Assembly: GCA_951799405.1 (NCBI GenBank)
Contig: OX637335.1
Coordinates: forward strand, 18,604,342 to 18,668,341
Direction: 5' to 3'
Source of the DNA: Agapetus fuscipes
Lineage: Eukaryota > Arthropoda > Insecta > Trichoptera > Glossosomatidae
Length of the DNA: 64,000 nucleotides
The notes under the pieces were generated by a model. That model saw only the letters and a program-made list of their open reading frames with translations, did not search any database and was not told where the DNA came from. The translations under genes were made by a program, and so were the position numbers. Positions 19,013 through 29,102 of this stretch are shown here, piece by piece; position 1 is the first letter of the stretch, and every line of letters begins with the position of its first letter.

Positions 19013-19589
19013 ATACCGGGCCTTAGTGTTCTTATTTATGCCCTAAGTACTAGTATTTGACCTTCACGTTGACCTTTAAAAAGACGTAGGTGTGGTAGGA
19101 ATCCGCTTGTACATCATTTTTGTCTTTTACTTCCTCCTTCCTGTGTGGGAAAGCACATTTTATTTATAAGGAAAACTTTACAGGAAAATAATTTATATTT
19201 TTGTTTTTCGTATATCGAAAAACAATTTATTTTGGAGGAGAATAAAAAACCAACACGTTTTTCATTTGACCCAATTTTCCTTTCGTTTTCAAAATAATAA
19301 CCTTGATATTTATTTTAGTAGAAAATATTTGTATCCAAAATTGGTATCTACCCACTTTTATTCGGGTATGATCACATCATTCGTATTTACAAAAAGTCAA
19401 TTTTACCCCCTTCTAAAATGGCAATTGACAATTCTAAAGTGAACCGTAACTTTTTCACTGTTACCCCAGTTTCCGGCGGCTAGACATGCAGTTTGAAGGG
19501 TTTTCCCTCATTTTAGGTTGGAATTTTAGTGCATAAGCTAACATTCAGCATGGGTATATATATATCAGGCTTATTTATTTTTTAATTGC
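19013..19589. other. Intronic, nothing recognised
   Basis: AT-rich, between a MITE G fragment and the CR1/L2-like LINE. Confidence 0.4.
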
Positions 19590-20055
19590 ACATGATAAGA
19601 GAGCGCCGTTTTTGTGTGTGTCACACCTCAAGGGCCCTCTCCGATCACGGATAAGACTTTTTGAAAAGGTGCGTCTTAAGAGGTCCGCGAAATATGCCCA
19701 TAGATTTGGAGTTCTTCACTCCAGGTGGCAGTCTGTTCCACTCCACCGGACCCGCAACACAGAAAGCACGGTCTCCAAAATTTGTACGGATCTGACGGTG
19801 CGGCTGAACCAAATTGATCGCACCATCGCCCGCAGATCTGAGTGTCTGCCTCCTCACACCCATCTCAACAGGCGAAATCATGTCAGTCAGATAAGGTGGA
19901 GCCACGCCATTGATGGCTTTATATATCATCAGACAAACACGGTAGACCACCCTCTCCGGGAAACGAAGCCAGTGTAGTTTTTTTAACAGCGGAGTGATGT
20001 GAGCGAATTTCGATATCCCGAATATGAGCCTTGCTGCTGAATTTAACACGGATTG
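19590..20055 (-). mobile_element. 5'-truncated CR1/L2-like LINE, 3' end
   Basis: Minus-strand copy consisting of the last ~134 codons of a LINE ORF2 and a ~50-bp 3' UTR. The UTR (GTGTGACACACACAAAAACG..GCGCTC) matches the tail of SINE alpha in this window. It is truncated abruptly near 20055, as usual for LINE copies. Confidence 0.8.
19645..20049 (-). pseudogene. CR1/L2-type reverse transcriptase C-terminus
   Basis: 134 open codons: LNSAARLIFGISKFAHITPL, LKKLHWLRFPERV, YKAINGVAPPYLTDM and RAFCVAGPVEWNRLPP are the thumb and C-terminal signatures of CR1/L2-group ORF2 proteins. The catalytic RT core is absent, so it is non-functional. No stops, so it is fairly young. Confidence 0.85.
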
Positions 20056-20135
20056 AAAGCGGTTGAAATAGTAGTAGTAGCGTGAATATACAAGTGTTTA
20101 CTTGTGGGCGTGTATGAAATATGATATGATAAGTG

Positions 20136-20342
20136 TCGGTGTTATAGCCGCGGGGATCAAGACAGGTTATTTGGAACCGGATAACGCTGGTTCGAATCCC
20201 GCGACGATAGCTTCGACCCTGGTTCAACAGATGCCGTTGCATGCACACAAGCTTCTGCTTTCGCATGAAGACAACTGGCCAGGTAAAATAGGTTGGTGGA
20301 TTGCATTCCTTTCCACAAATCTATTTAAAAAAAAAAAAAAAA
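20136..20342 (+). mobile_element. SINE delta copy with poly-A
   Basis: tRNA-like head GCCGCGGGGATCAAGACAGG, box B GGTTCGAATCCCGCGACG, body CATGCACACAAGCTTCTGCT, GGTTGGTGGATTGCATTCCT and A16. About 90% like 43150-43349. Confidence 0.8.
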
Positions 20343-20517
20343 CATTAAATTTAATAATATGTAGGTCCGAATTTACATAATTATTATGTTTGTAAATGTA
20401 AAACAGTAAATTTACATTAAAAAACATTATCATTTAGATACATAATAGATACATAACTCTGTAACTCTTGTTCTCCAGAATTGAAACAGGGGTGGCATTG
20501 GAATTGTTTTACGCATA

Positions 20518-20745
20518 CGTTACTAACGGTACTAAGGTACACATATAGTGTAACTTCTTGCCACGTTTTCCTCGAAGTAGTGGCATGTGGCGAGTAGAAC
20601 GTATTTACGTATTAACTTTTTTTAAAGGGGCTGGCCTTACGCTAACCACTTCAGTTGAAGTGGGGGTTTTACAGCTTCAGAGGTAGTTGGTACTCATTTC
20701 TTGTGAAGGCTGAGAACCTTTAAATTGACGGTATTTGGGGTACAT
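20518..20745 (-). mobile_element. SINE beta 3' part
   Basis: ACATATAGTGTAACTTCTTG, AACCACTTCAGTTGAAGTGG, CTCATTTCTTGTGAAGGCTG; no tRNA head. Confidence 0.65.
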
Positions 20746-21039
20746 AATTCTGCAAGTTGGATTATAGATTATCTCGTTTAGGGATGCTAGGCAAGAAATT
20801 AGGTATTTGATATGGGAATAAGGGTGCCGTTAAACATCATATTAAATGATAGCGCGGCTTTGAGATAAGGGCTTAATATATTTAATGAAGGTAACCGAAG
20901 CTCCAAGAACCACCAAATTACCAAATTTGCATAGTTTTAATTGGATATACGATATGCTTTTATCATTAATGAATCTTAAATTTTAACATGAAAACAAATA
21001 AGGTTTACCTACCTACGTACCTCCACATTTTCTTTACTA

Positions 21040-21232
21040 TAATCTAGGTTGGAAAGATATATTGACATTTAAGAAGCAGGCACATGTAAGTTTGCGCTTG
21101 CACATGCATGTGCACATCCAAAATAAACTAAACCTCACATGAACGCAAACTTTGCAATTCCTGCCGTCTTTCGCTGAAACCGGGGAGGTATTGGCAAAAG
21201 AGAATCAAGTTTTTACAGCATGTCAAGGAATC
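21040..21232 (-). repeat. Family A, diverged
   Basis: GCACATGTAAGTTTGCGCTT, CTTTCGCTGAAACCGGGG and TCAAGGAATCA. Confidence 0.6.
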
Positions 21233-22027
21233 ACTATACTTATGATTTTTTATTTATTATTTATTTACATTTCTTCTTTTTTTAATATGAAAACAAATCT
21301 TGTACATTGTACATGCATCCGGCCACCATTCCACTAGGGCTGATCAGTACTTTTCCAGACTTTTTACTATCTTTCATCTCCTAGGTATTCATCACTCTCT
21401 TCATGCATGCTCTTTTATTTTTTTCTCTATTAATGTTCCAGACATGAAAGAATATTTTTTTTAGTGATAAATAATTTAAATATAATATTTTTTTCATTAC
21501 CATTTTTTTTCAATTAAAACTAAAAGTTCAAAACGTCGTTGGTTTAAACATCCAGAAAAATCATTTCGCTTTGTGCTGCGTGCTAGGCAAATATCATGTT
21601 TTTTTTCGGATAGAACCGTTACCTAGTATATTATAAGACAATTTGACAAATATGTATCAGAACAATTTGTCCATTGCAGAGCTTATATTTTGTACCGAAG
21701 CGTTTTAAATGAGTTAAATATTAGATAAAGAAAAAGTCGTAAATTTCACGGCGAAAGGACTTTTATAGTAGGTATATCCTGGTACTAAATTATTTTGGGA
21801 AAATTTATTTCATAATAGTTATGAGAAAATAATTTAATTATATAGATTTCTCCATACCATATTAGTGACAACTAGAAAAAATTATCCATATCAGAAAAGG
21901 CAACTTCCTCAAGAGAATTTCTTTACTTATATAACGAATAATAATTATTATGTGTTGTACGTAACACAAAAAAAAATACACGAGGACGAAAGAAAGTGAA
22001 ACTTCTTTGACCACTTTTACAGCACCC
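21233..22027. other. Intronic, nothing recognised
   Basis: Very AT-rich, with long T and A runs. Confidence 0.4.
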
Positions 22028-22170
22028 GAGTATACAACTTACACTTTGCGTGAACACAAATATGTAAGAAAACTATTACACTCACTAGAGGCGCTGTCGT
22101 ATCTTCCATACATTTTTCTGCTTACGCGATGTTTGAGTATTTAGGCAATGATTTATATTTGCGATACTGT
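22028..22170. mobile_element. MITE C copy
   Basis: CAGCACCCGAGTATA end, CACTCACTAGAGGCGCTGTC core, CTTCCATACATTTTTCTG. Confidence 0.55.
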
Positions 22171-22302
22171 TTATCATTTTGCTGATCGGAATAAAATTAA
22201 TAGGAACAAGTATGTAAATGCCTTCGGGCTCAGACTACCAAATATTTCGTTATAGATACTAGAACCTGACTTTAAAAACATTACGTTTAAACTACGCCAT
22301 AG

Positions 22303-22402
22303 CGTTTAACAAGAAAGTGTATGGAACCTTAAACAGCGCCTGTATTGAGAGTTTTGGTTTCGAAGCATTTATGGTATAACTTTATACTTGGGCTACTGTC
22401 AA
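22303..22402. mobile_element. MITE C fragment
   Basis: AACAGCGCCTGTATTGAGAG core and TTTATACTTGGGCTACTG end. Confidence 0.5.
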
Positions 22403-22623
22403 ATGTTCATGTGTGTTTCTATTGCCTTTAAAAGATGTTGATTTAGAAAGTAGAACTATTATCAGGAACAAAAACATGTCCAGGTTAATTTGTGCTAATT
22501 AGAGTTTGTAGAAATAAATAATTAAAAAAAAACGAGCAATTTTAAAAAAATGTTTACATACACCTAAATAAGGCGTGCTTGCGAATTGCTAAATAAATAA
22601 CATTACTCATAGAAGGTTGATGT

Positions 22624-22950
22624 TGTTATGAACTATGGATTCGTTGTACGTAAGCCTAGGCACGGTTGTATAGTATCGAACAATCCGGTATAGTGTGGAA
22701 CAATTCTCTAGTACCATATACTAGGAAGTAACTGTACCATGTTCTAGAACATGCAAGAATCGTCTCTTTCGTACCTATAAATACGAGCAAAGATTCTGTG
22801 GAAGAGTAGCTTTGATCATTGTAACGCGAAGACTGTAAGCAGAGAGTGAAGAGTGAACAGTACATGGTTGTAACCTATATTGTGAACAATAAATCTAGTG
22901 AAATAAATTTAAATTACAATTTAATTAAAAGAACCCCAAATAAAATCATA
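22624..22950 (+). mobile_element. Solo-LTR-like sequence, copy 1
   Basis: Starts TGTTATGA. It has a TATAAATACGAG box, conserved GCAAAGATTCTGTGG downstream, and AATAAA near the 3' part. It shares these with 55784-56074. TTCTAGAA before the TATA is a perfect head-to-head heat-shock-element core. No internal retrotransposon region nearby. Confidence 0.6.
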
Positions 22951-23130
22951 TGAATATGGATATTTTAGTGCATAAAGTACTTTGCATAAACATGTGGGTT
23001 GATAAAAAAAAAGTATATTTTTAAAACAATAATTTTATTCTTCCATGTTTTCATAGATTTAACACCATGTATTTGTACTTCAAATTTGACTAAGCATATC
23101 AGCATATGTTGAAAGAAATTTTAACATGTT

Positions 23131-23378
23131 CAGTACCCTTAGTACGAGTTGCAAAGCTTGAGAAAAGTAAAGTTTACGGAAAAGATTAAAGCGTGATTTC
23201 TCCCAAAATCTGCCGTTTTTGTTTCTTACACTTTGTGGTCCTAGCAAAAAAGAGTTACAGTGATGAAGAAAATCAAGTTCAAACAAACAAAAACGGCAGA
23301 TTTTGGGGGAAATCACTTTTTAATAATTGCCGTCATCTTTACATTACTCAAGTTTTGCAACTCGTACTAAGGGTACAG
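23131..23378. mobile_element. MITE H, long TIRs
   Basis: CAGTACCCTTAGTACGAGTT...CAACTCGTACTAAGGGTACAG; arms extend about 100 bp to AATCTGCCGTTTTTGTTT with a small loop. 248 bp. Frames read through it are artefacts. Confidence 0.75.
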
Positions 23379-23597
23379 GACTATATTTTTGAAAAACCTT
23401 TTTATATTGTTATCGGCTCAAAAATGAACCTGTTTCTAACAAAGCTTGATCTGTTTATTTTTACATCAATGGCTAAATAATCGATTCGATGATTCGTCTG
23501 ATGATCTATCAATCATTTACAAAGGATCATTCAACGTTTTGTATATTCGGATGGCCATACAACAATAGCCTGCATTGTTTAGGGTCTGCAAAGGAAT

Positions 23598-23711
23598 GCT
23601 GTTGCAGCTGTAGGTCATTGTATTGTCCCGTATGGAGAGGAGTACAGTATGCAAGGGCACGTGTTTCAATTGGCATCCATATTAGCATTCAAATTGATTA
23701 TGCTATTGCAC
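23598..23711 (+). repeat. Direct repeat, left copy
   Basis: About 114 bp (GCTGCAGCTGTGGGTCGTTG-like start; TTAGCATTCAAATTGATTAT near the end) recurring at 24498-24611. It flanks the LINE remnant. Class unknown. Confidence 0.65.
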
Positions 23712-23749
23712 AAACTCTCTGACTCTGAAAACTCTCTGTACATGCTAAA

Positions 23750-23901
23750 TTAAACAGACTAAGATGGGCCAGACATCTTCAAACAGTCTTCACGGGTTCC
23801 TAAAAAGGATCTTGAGAGATATCCGGGCGAGAAAAGAAGAGCAGGCAAACCTAGGCTGAGATGGGAGAATGAGGTGAGGATGACGCAAACCAACTACTAC
23901 A
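23750..23901 (+). pseudogene. LINE ORF2 C-terminal remnant, left part
   Basis: Plus-strand translation with breaks gives RWARHLQ..., KRRAGKPRLRWENEVRM, the Arg-rich GRPxxRW signature before the end of many LINE ORF2 proteins. It is interrupted at ~23902 by a MITE and continues after 24384. Confidence 0.6.
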
Positions 23902-24383
23902 GGGCTGGAAGTCGCATCACCACGACTACCAAACCTACCTACCAAATATCGGTTATATTTGTATGAAGATATGTCAATTTAGGATGGCCGCAAGTGAACA
24001 GCTGATTGGTCTTCATACAAACATTACCGATAACAATAACTTTTTTCGGGCTATGTAGCCGTGGTCTGGTTGATTCTTTCCGGACAGTTTCGCCCATTGC
24101 TCCGATGGGCATTATCAGCGGTTGGCCAGTCACTGTGATCTTCTTACAGGATCTGGTGTTCTTAGTGAGATTAGTGAGTTTTGCTGATAATGCCCGCCAA
24201 CCGCTGATAGTGCCCATCGGAGCAATGGTCGAAACTGTCCGGAAAGAATCAGCCAGACCACGGCTACATAGCCTGAAAAAAGTGATTGTTATGCCAACAA
24301 AAACCGGCCGTGAAAGCTTCAATGTACAATATTACCGATATTTGGTAGGTAAGATCTACCATGGTGATGAGACTTCCAGCCCA
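23902..24383. mobile_element. MITE D copy 1, with nested foldback
   Basis: Long TIRs: GGGCTGGAAGTCKCATCACC... through TACCTACCAAATATCGG and TTTGTATGAAGA, mirrored at 24330-24383. The same family lies at 62061-62236. The middle (24031-24291) is a separate palindrome. Confidence 0.7.
24031..24291. mobile_element. Foldback element with ~90-bp arms
   Basis: Left arm from AACTTTTTTCGGGCTATGTA to ATCAGCGGTTGG; the right arm is its near-exact reverse complement (24188-24291), with an ~80-bp loop. It sits inside MITE D between its TIRs. Overlapping frames on both strands are palindrome artefacts. Confidence 0.7.
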
Positions 24384-24467
24384 AGTGACAGACTGGAAAG
24401 CCGCAGCTGTAGAAAGAAGTTGGAGGCAAATGCTGATGAAGGCCAAGGGGAGATATGAGCTGTAGGG
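24384..24467 (+). pseudogene. LINE ORF2 C-terminal remnant, right part
   Basis: Reads DWKAAAVERSWRQMLMKAKG then RYEL and a stop, the terminal ..AKxRYEL motif of a LINE ORF2. It directly follows the MITE at 23902-24383, so the two parts are one copy split by insertion. Confidence 0.6.
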
Positions 24468-24497
24468 ACATCGAAGAAGAAGAAGGAAAATGAATGG

Positions 24498-24611
24498 TGC
24501 TGCAGCTGTGGGTCGTTGTATCGTCCTGTATGGAGAGGACCCCAGTATGTATGGGCACGTGTTTCCATCGGCGTCCATATTAGCATTCAAATTGATTATA
24601 TTATTGCACAA
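24498..24611 (+). repeat. Direct repeat, right copy
   Basis: Partner of 23598-23711, with scattered substitutions. Confidence 0.65.
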
Positions 24612-24721
24612 ATGAAAACAAAATCGGCGAATGATGACATCGCTTGCGTGCCAATCTTCAAAGGCGTACACTCTTTGATATTTTAAATCAAGTTTTCTTT
24701 TTGAACAAATTGAATCAAAGT

Positions 24722-24825
24722 GAGAATAGAAGAAGAAAATGTATGAAAAAGGTAATGGATATGAATGAATTGAAAGAGATGTATAAGAATAGTAAGAAAT
24801 GGAGGCAGCTCTGCAGTGACTCAAA
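24722..24825 (+). pseudogene. RTE-like LINE tail fragment
   Basis: Encodes RRKCMKKVMDMNELKEMYKN and WRQLCS, matching other copies of this family here. Confidence 0.65.
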
Positions 24826-25069
24826 AAAAAAAGTAACTCCTATTTTCCGGCTTAAATAGCTGGCTATTGACACTGGGGAGTTGCTTTCTGAAATCCGTTG
24901 CCGTGGTCTACCATTAGGACCATATTTTCACCATAGGGAAAAGTTAAACAAGTATGATGCTATTGGTTACATAGGACCATTAACCCATGCATATGTCAAG
25001 TTTACTCGACATGAAAAAAGTTCTAAATATTATCTTTTGAAGAAACCTTATTGGCTGAGTTAGCTTCTC

Positions 25070-25295
25070 CGTTAGTCCGGCCTCACGCCAACCGCTTCAA
25101 TTGAAATAAAGGTTTCTCAGCTCGCGAGGAGACTGATTATCATTTCTTTTGGTGGCTGAGTAAGCTTTGCCGGTATTTATTTTGGGTTTTAAATAGACAC
25201 CGAAAGGGGAAATAATTTCTGACACCCTCAGTGGCGATCGCACCCTTGCTCTAGGCATCGAATGCAAGCATTCTACTAACTGAGATATCGACCGG
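25070..25295 (-). mobile_element. SINE beta 5' part with head
   Basis: Minus strand TCCGGTCGATATCTCAGTTA head, GCATTCGATGCC, then CTGAGGGTGTCAGAAATTAT and body to GGCGTGAGGCCGG. Confidence 0.7.
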
Positions 25296-25299
25296 AAAG

Positions 25300-25680
25300 A
25301 ATAAAAAATATGTGACGCCTTTGGATGACAGACAAAAATATTTTGCAAACATCGTCCACACTAAAATGGCACCTTATTTATTTATAGCCACATGTTGTTT
25401 ATTATTAAATGGCATTCCATGCAGGTGCTGCAGGCATGAAATATTATCATTTGATATTTTTAAACATGTTTAAAAAAATGCAAATGTCGTTGATTCTTCA
25501 TTTTGGTTGATCGCAATGTCATTCAGAGCCAGACAGTTGAATATTCAATTAATATGGATCGTACGAAATCAAAGACGGAAATTTAGGATTTCTTTTCAAT
25601 TGGAACAAATGCATGGAAACACAAAATTATATCTTCATTTTTGAGCATCTGTAAGACTAACAAAGCGCATAATATTAAAA
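25300..25680. other. Intronic, nothing recognised
   Basis: AT-rich, between SINE beta and the LINE tail. Confidence 0.4.
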
Positions 25681-25800
25681 GAAGTGTGGAAGAGAAGACC
25701 GAGAAAAGTATGGCTGGATCAGATTGGTGAAGTTGTGAAAGAATGGGATGTACTAAGCGAACGTAAGAGAAGGAAATGTATGAATTTGAATGAATTGAAA
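25681..25800 (+). pseudogene. RTE-like LINE ORF2 tail, left part
   Basis: GGAAGAGAAGACCGAGAAAA, then ..TGAATTTGAATGAATTGAAA, matching the LINE tail at 60360-60500. Cut by the 5S-SINE insertion; it continues at 26251. Confidence 0.65.
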
Positions 25801-26110
25801 TAATAATAAATAATAATATTAGGATAATTTATTTAGTGAGCGCTGTTTTTGTGTGTATCACACCTCAAGAGCCCTCTGCGAGCTTGGTCGTCGCTGTAGA
25901 AAGCGCCAATTTTCAAGCAAAACCCAGTTGCTGTAAGGTTGGATGGACCTTTCAGTGACCGGTCTTTGGTAAAAATTTATGAATTTTTCAACTCAGCGAC
26001 GAGCACATTCGAAATATAAATGGTATATTTTTGTGCTCCGCCGGGATCCGAATCCACAACCTTCCATTTACGAGTCCGAAGTGTTGCCACTACGGACTAT
26101 GGACCGGTCC
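25801..26110 (-). mobile_element. SINE alpha copy carrying a 5S head
   Basis: tRNA-like head at the right (minus strand GGACCGGTCCATAGTCCGTA..., box-B-like GGATTCGGATCC) and a tail at the left with GTGTGATACACACAAAAACA and an AT-rich (TAA)n end. Pol III promoter boxes are degenerate. Uniquely here, a 5S rRNA-like sequence precedes the head. It is inserted in an RTE-like LINE tail. Confidence 0.8.
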
Positions 26111-26114
26111 AAGA

Positions 26115-26232
26115 TGCCAACGACACGCGGTGTACCTGAGCGGTAACCCATCCAAGTACTGACCGCGCCCAATGTTGCTTAACTTCGGTGATCTATGGGA
26201 GCCGGTGCTTTCAACATGGTAACGTCAACGAC
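26115..26232 (-). pseudogene. 5S rRNA-like sequence, full length, fused to SINE alpha
   Basis: The minus strand contains ATCACCGAAGTTAAGC, GGGCGCGGTCAGTACTTGGA, TGGGTTACCGC and ends GTGTCGTTGGC, i.e. 5S box A, IE and box C regions and the 3' helix, ~118 nt in total. The first ~9 nt depart from a normal 5S start, and the central arm (CACCGGCTCCCATAGATC) carries changes. It is a pseudogene head, not a genomic 5S array unit. Confidence 0.85.
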
Positions 26233-26257
26233 GTCGTTGACGTTACCATGTTGAAAG
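26208..26257. repeat. 50-bp perfect palindrome
   Basis: 25-bp arms with no spacer, centred between 26232 and 26233 (centre AACGAC|GTCGTT). One arm is the start of the 5S-like sequence; the outermost TTGAAAG also matches the LINE target sequence. Confidence 0.95.
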
Positions 26258-26335
26258 AGGTATAAGAAAAAATGGAGACAAATCTGCAGAGGATTTGGCC
26301 ACCCCAAACGGAATGGCGATAGAGTTGCAGTGTAT
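26251..26335 (+). pseudogene. RTE-like LINE ORF2 tail, right part
   Basis: TTGAAAGAGGTATAAGA, AAATGGAGACAAATCTGCAG, GGCCACCCC: the last codons and 3' end of the family, in register with 25800. Confidence 0.65.
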
Positions 26336-26399
26336 GTTTTAGCATTATATTTTAGTATAACCCATAGTTCTTCCATGGATCATCATTTTTGTATGCAAA

Positions 26400-26520
26400 T
26401 TTCTCTTTAGTTCGAAGATGAGCCATGTTGGTGGAAGGCCTTCCCATTAAGTTAAAGCATTGGCTCGTCGAAACCAGAACCTCTAAGTCAGAGACGTGCC
26501 CACTACTCCAAAAGTAAATG
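26400..26520 (+). repeat. Interspersed repeat shared with 36715-36815
   Basis: GAAGGCCTTCC, TTAAAGCA and AGAACCTCTAAGTCAGA recur at 36715-36815. Class unknown. Confidence 0.45.
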
Positions 26521-26759
26521 GAATGCTTGAAATATATCTGTAGAATAGCATTAAGTTAAAAATCTCTTCGGTTTGTTTAAAACTCATTTGTACACAATAG
26601 GGCATCTCATCGCCATTATTTCTTAATTTATTTTTTGTTTTGTTCATAATCCACCAAAGAAATGGAAAGTTTTTGCTACAATCCCATAAGTAAGAAAGTG
26701 AAATAATGAAAAAAAAATACTTTTGTTGTTGTAGAATAGTCCGTTAATATTATTATTAA

Positions 26760-26912
26760 ACGTTGCGTAAATACTAAAGCATCACGTATACATAAACAAA
26801 TGCACTAAAATTAAAACACTCACTAGAAGCGCTGTTAGACTTTACATAGATTTTTTTTATTCACGCAATTATTGAGTATTTACGCAATGTTTTATACTCG
26901 GGTCACTGTAAG
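26760..26912. mobile_element. MITE C copy
   Basis: CACTCACTAGAAGCGCTGTT core; TTTATACTCGGGTCACTG end. Confidence 0.55.
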
Positions 26913-27289
26913 AGGTTTTCACGCTCATTGTGAGGTATTGGGTAACCCAAGAAGCAATTCCTATTTTTCTCTACCAACTCAAATTAGCGACTGCGTGACA
27001 AAGTTTTCCAATTTTGGCGCAAATAAGATGAAGGACATTTTCACAAAAGTGTTTAACCTCCAAAATTGAATAGAATATTTTTTTTCTCACCTAAAAGAAT
27101 TGTAGATTTTCAATACTATTTTTGTTGAAAATTTTGTATTAAATTTCATGGTTGATTTGTACGACCCATGACCCTAAAATTTTGTGAACAGCATTTAATA
27201 ATTTCTTCATTCATTTTATTCTAAAATGGTTGATTTAACCAAGGCACCGAGTACCAAGATTTTTTTTTCATTGAACTTTTTTTAAAGTA

Positions 27290-27450
27290 ATCCTGTGCGG
27301 GAGACTCCCTAGATTTCAGAGACTCTAGCGGTGCAAGTGGTCTATGCCACTTGTAGTGCCGCAGAGGTGTTGGTGATATGGCGGTTGCCGACCTGATCCT
27401 TTGTAGCAGGGCCATTAGCAGCGTAGTTGTGTTGTGTGTTGCGTGGCATT
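27290..27450 (-). mobile_element. Gamma element
   Basis: Minus strand GCCACGCAACACACAACACA ... CACCAACACCTCTGCGGCAC ... CTAGGGAGTCTCCCGCACAG then an A-rich end; matches 53240-53409. Confidence 0.6.
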
Positions 27451-27778
27451 GTTTTGAGATACTAAAAGAAAGTGGCGATTGATATTGGTTTTGAATAGGG
27501 CAAGGTTAAATTGGGGTAGGAACACAGAAACCGGTAACTCGTTCCATTAACGGGCAGTTTGGCAAAGGAATGAGTCATGAAAACAACAATTTCTCATAGT
27601 TTTGATATCGATTGCAAAGGGATGAATGCGAGCCGTTCTACGAGTTGCCCTTGTTGTGACGAGAGGAGGAGGTATAAGTGAGGATATTTCATCAAGTATG
27701 CAGTTTGATTCTATAAGTCAAGGCAAACAACCTAAATGTACATAAGTCCCTAAAAAATCTTAAAAAGAAAATACACTC

Positions 27779-27962
27779 TACACACGGTAATCACAGCATG
27801 AATTCTGCCCATTTTGTCTATGGTTTCGGATGAGATCGGCGGACAAATAGTGTGAAAGCTTTCATACATCTCCATACACTACTAGGCTTCCGATCGGGAA
27901 TCGGATTAAAAAAAAACATAAACAAACCGGACAGAATTCCTTCTGTTAACTGTGTAAATAGA
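27779..27962. mobile_element. Candidate MITE
   Basis: TACACACGGTAATCACAG and GAATTCTGCCC at the left are imperfectly mirrored by GGACAGAATTCC and GTTAACTGTGTAAATA at the right. Confidence 0.4.
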
Positions 27963-28890
27963 ATCTTAGCTAAAATGCAAAATAATTACAAAAAAAAGTA
28001 TATTTTTAGTATAAAAAAAATTGGCGCAATGTGTACCACTTATTTACTCAAAAGTATGTGACGTAATGGTAAATCTGTATGGGCAACGTATTTATCTGAA
28101 AAATTGACTGAAGTAATGACAATTTAAGAATTTGTTCCGATGTTTTTTTTATAATAGTTTGACTGTATTACGTATTACACGGTATTTAGAAATGTTGTTT
28201 TTTTTTAAAGACTGTGGTCAAGTGTATAAGAGCCGATTATGGTTTGAAACGATCGAATTACCACCTAAATTTTCGAAAAAAATGAGGATTTTTCAGTGGA
28301 CTCGGCACACTAAACAAATTCCTCAGCAATTTGACGTTACCCATGGTAAATAAAAAAATATATAACCGATAATCAGGGATTTTCTCTAGTTCACAGCACT
28401 GTGAAACGCATGAATTTGACGGTTATGCTTAATGCATTACGTAAATATTTTATGTATCTTCAAAATACCTGCTTAACTTTGTAATGAAGCTATGACACCC
28501 TGTCCTGCCTTTAGTTTGGCCAAATCATGTCACATTTTTACCCACATTTTAAATGAGCTAAGTCCATTATATTAAAATACCAAAATGAAAAATGTCCACA
28601 CCATAAATTCGAGATCATAGATCAGACTCCACAATCTCGACTAATTGTTGGATTCCATCACACGATAAATAAGCGATCCAACATAGCCACGCGTAAATAG
28701 CTGATCGGACAGTCAAATATGTTTCATACAATTTGCATTGAAATACAAGCACGAAAAAATTCATTACAAGACATGACATGGGTACTTTTTGGGTGTTGAA
28801 ACGCAAGACAGGGAGAGCAAGATAACATAAAATATTGTGAATGACTACACCACTTTTGTGTATGACAGGTCTTGCTGACAGTTTGTTTCT
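27963..28890. other. Intronic, nothing recognised
   Basis: Only short random frames. Confidence 0.4.
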
Positions 28891-29102
28891 TTAGTGCTTG
28901 TTTGGCTTATTTCACATTACCAATTTTTATATGTGTACTGGACCAATGTGTATTATAAATGCCAATTTCTTTTTTAAAATATTTACAACAACCCTCACAT
29001 TATCGTGTTTTACGTTTGTTTCTTAGCTCAGATGTGTAGATTGTTAAATCATTAAAAGATCATCTTTGAATCAAATGGTAGACAAACCAAACAAGCACTG
29101 GG
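28891..29102 (-). mobile_element. MITE F copy
   Basis: TAGTGCTTGTTTGGCTTAT at the left and CCAAACAAGCACTG at the right form imperfect TIRs. The interior matches 47612-47862 in reverse. Confidence 0.65.

Noticed and set aside
20146..20230. Possible genuine tRNA gene (box A and B-like sequences)
   Set aside because: The same head recurs at 43150 with an attached SINE body and poly-A; no complete cloverleaf is apparent.
24006..24458. 150-codon frame
   Set aside because: Runs through a palindrome within a MITE; both strands are open because of the inverted arms.
26115..26232. Functional 5S rRNA gene
   Set aside because: Altered 5' end, changes in the central arm and fusion to a SINE; better read as a derived pseudogene.
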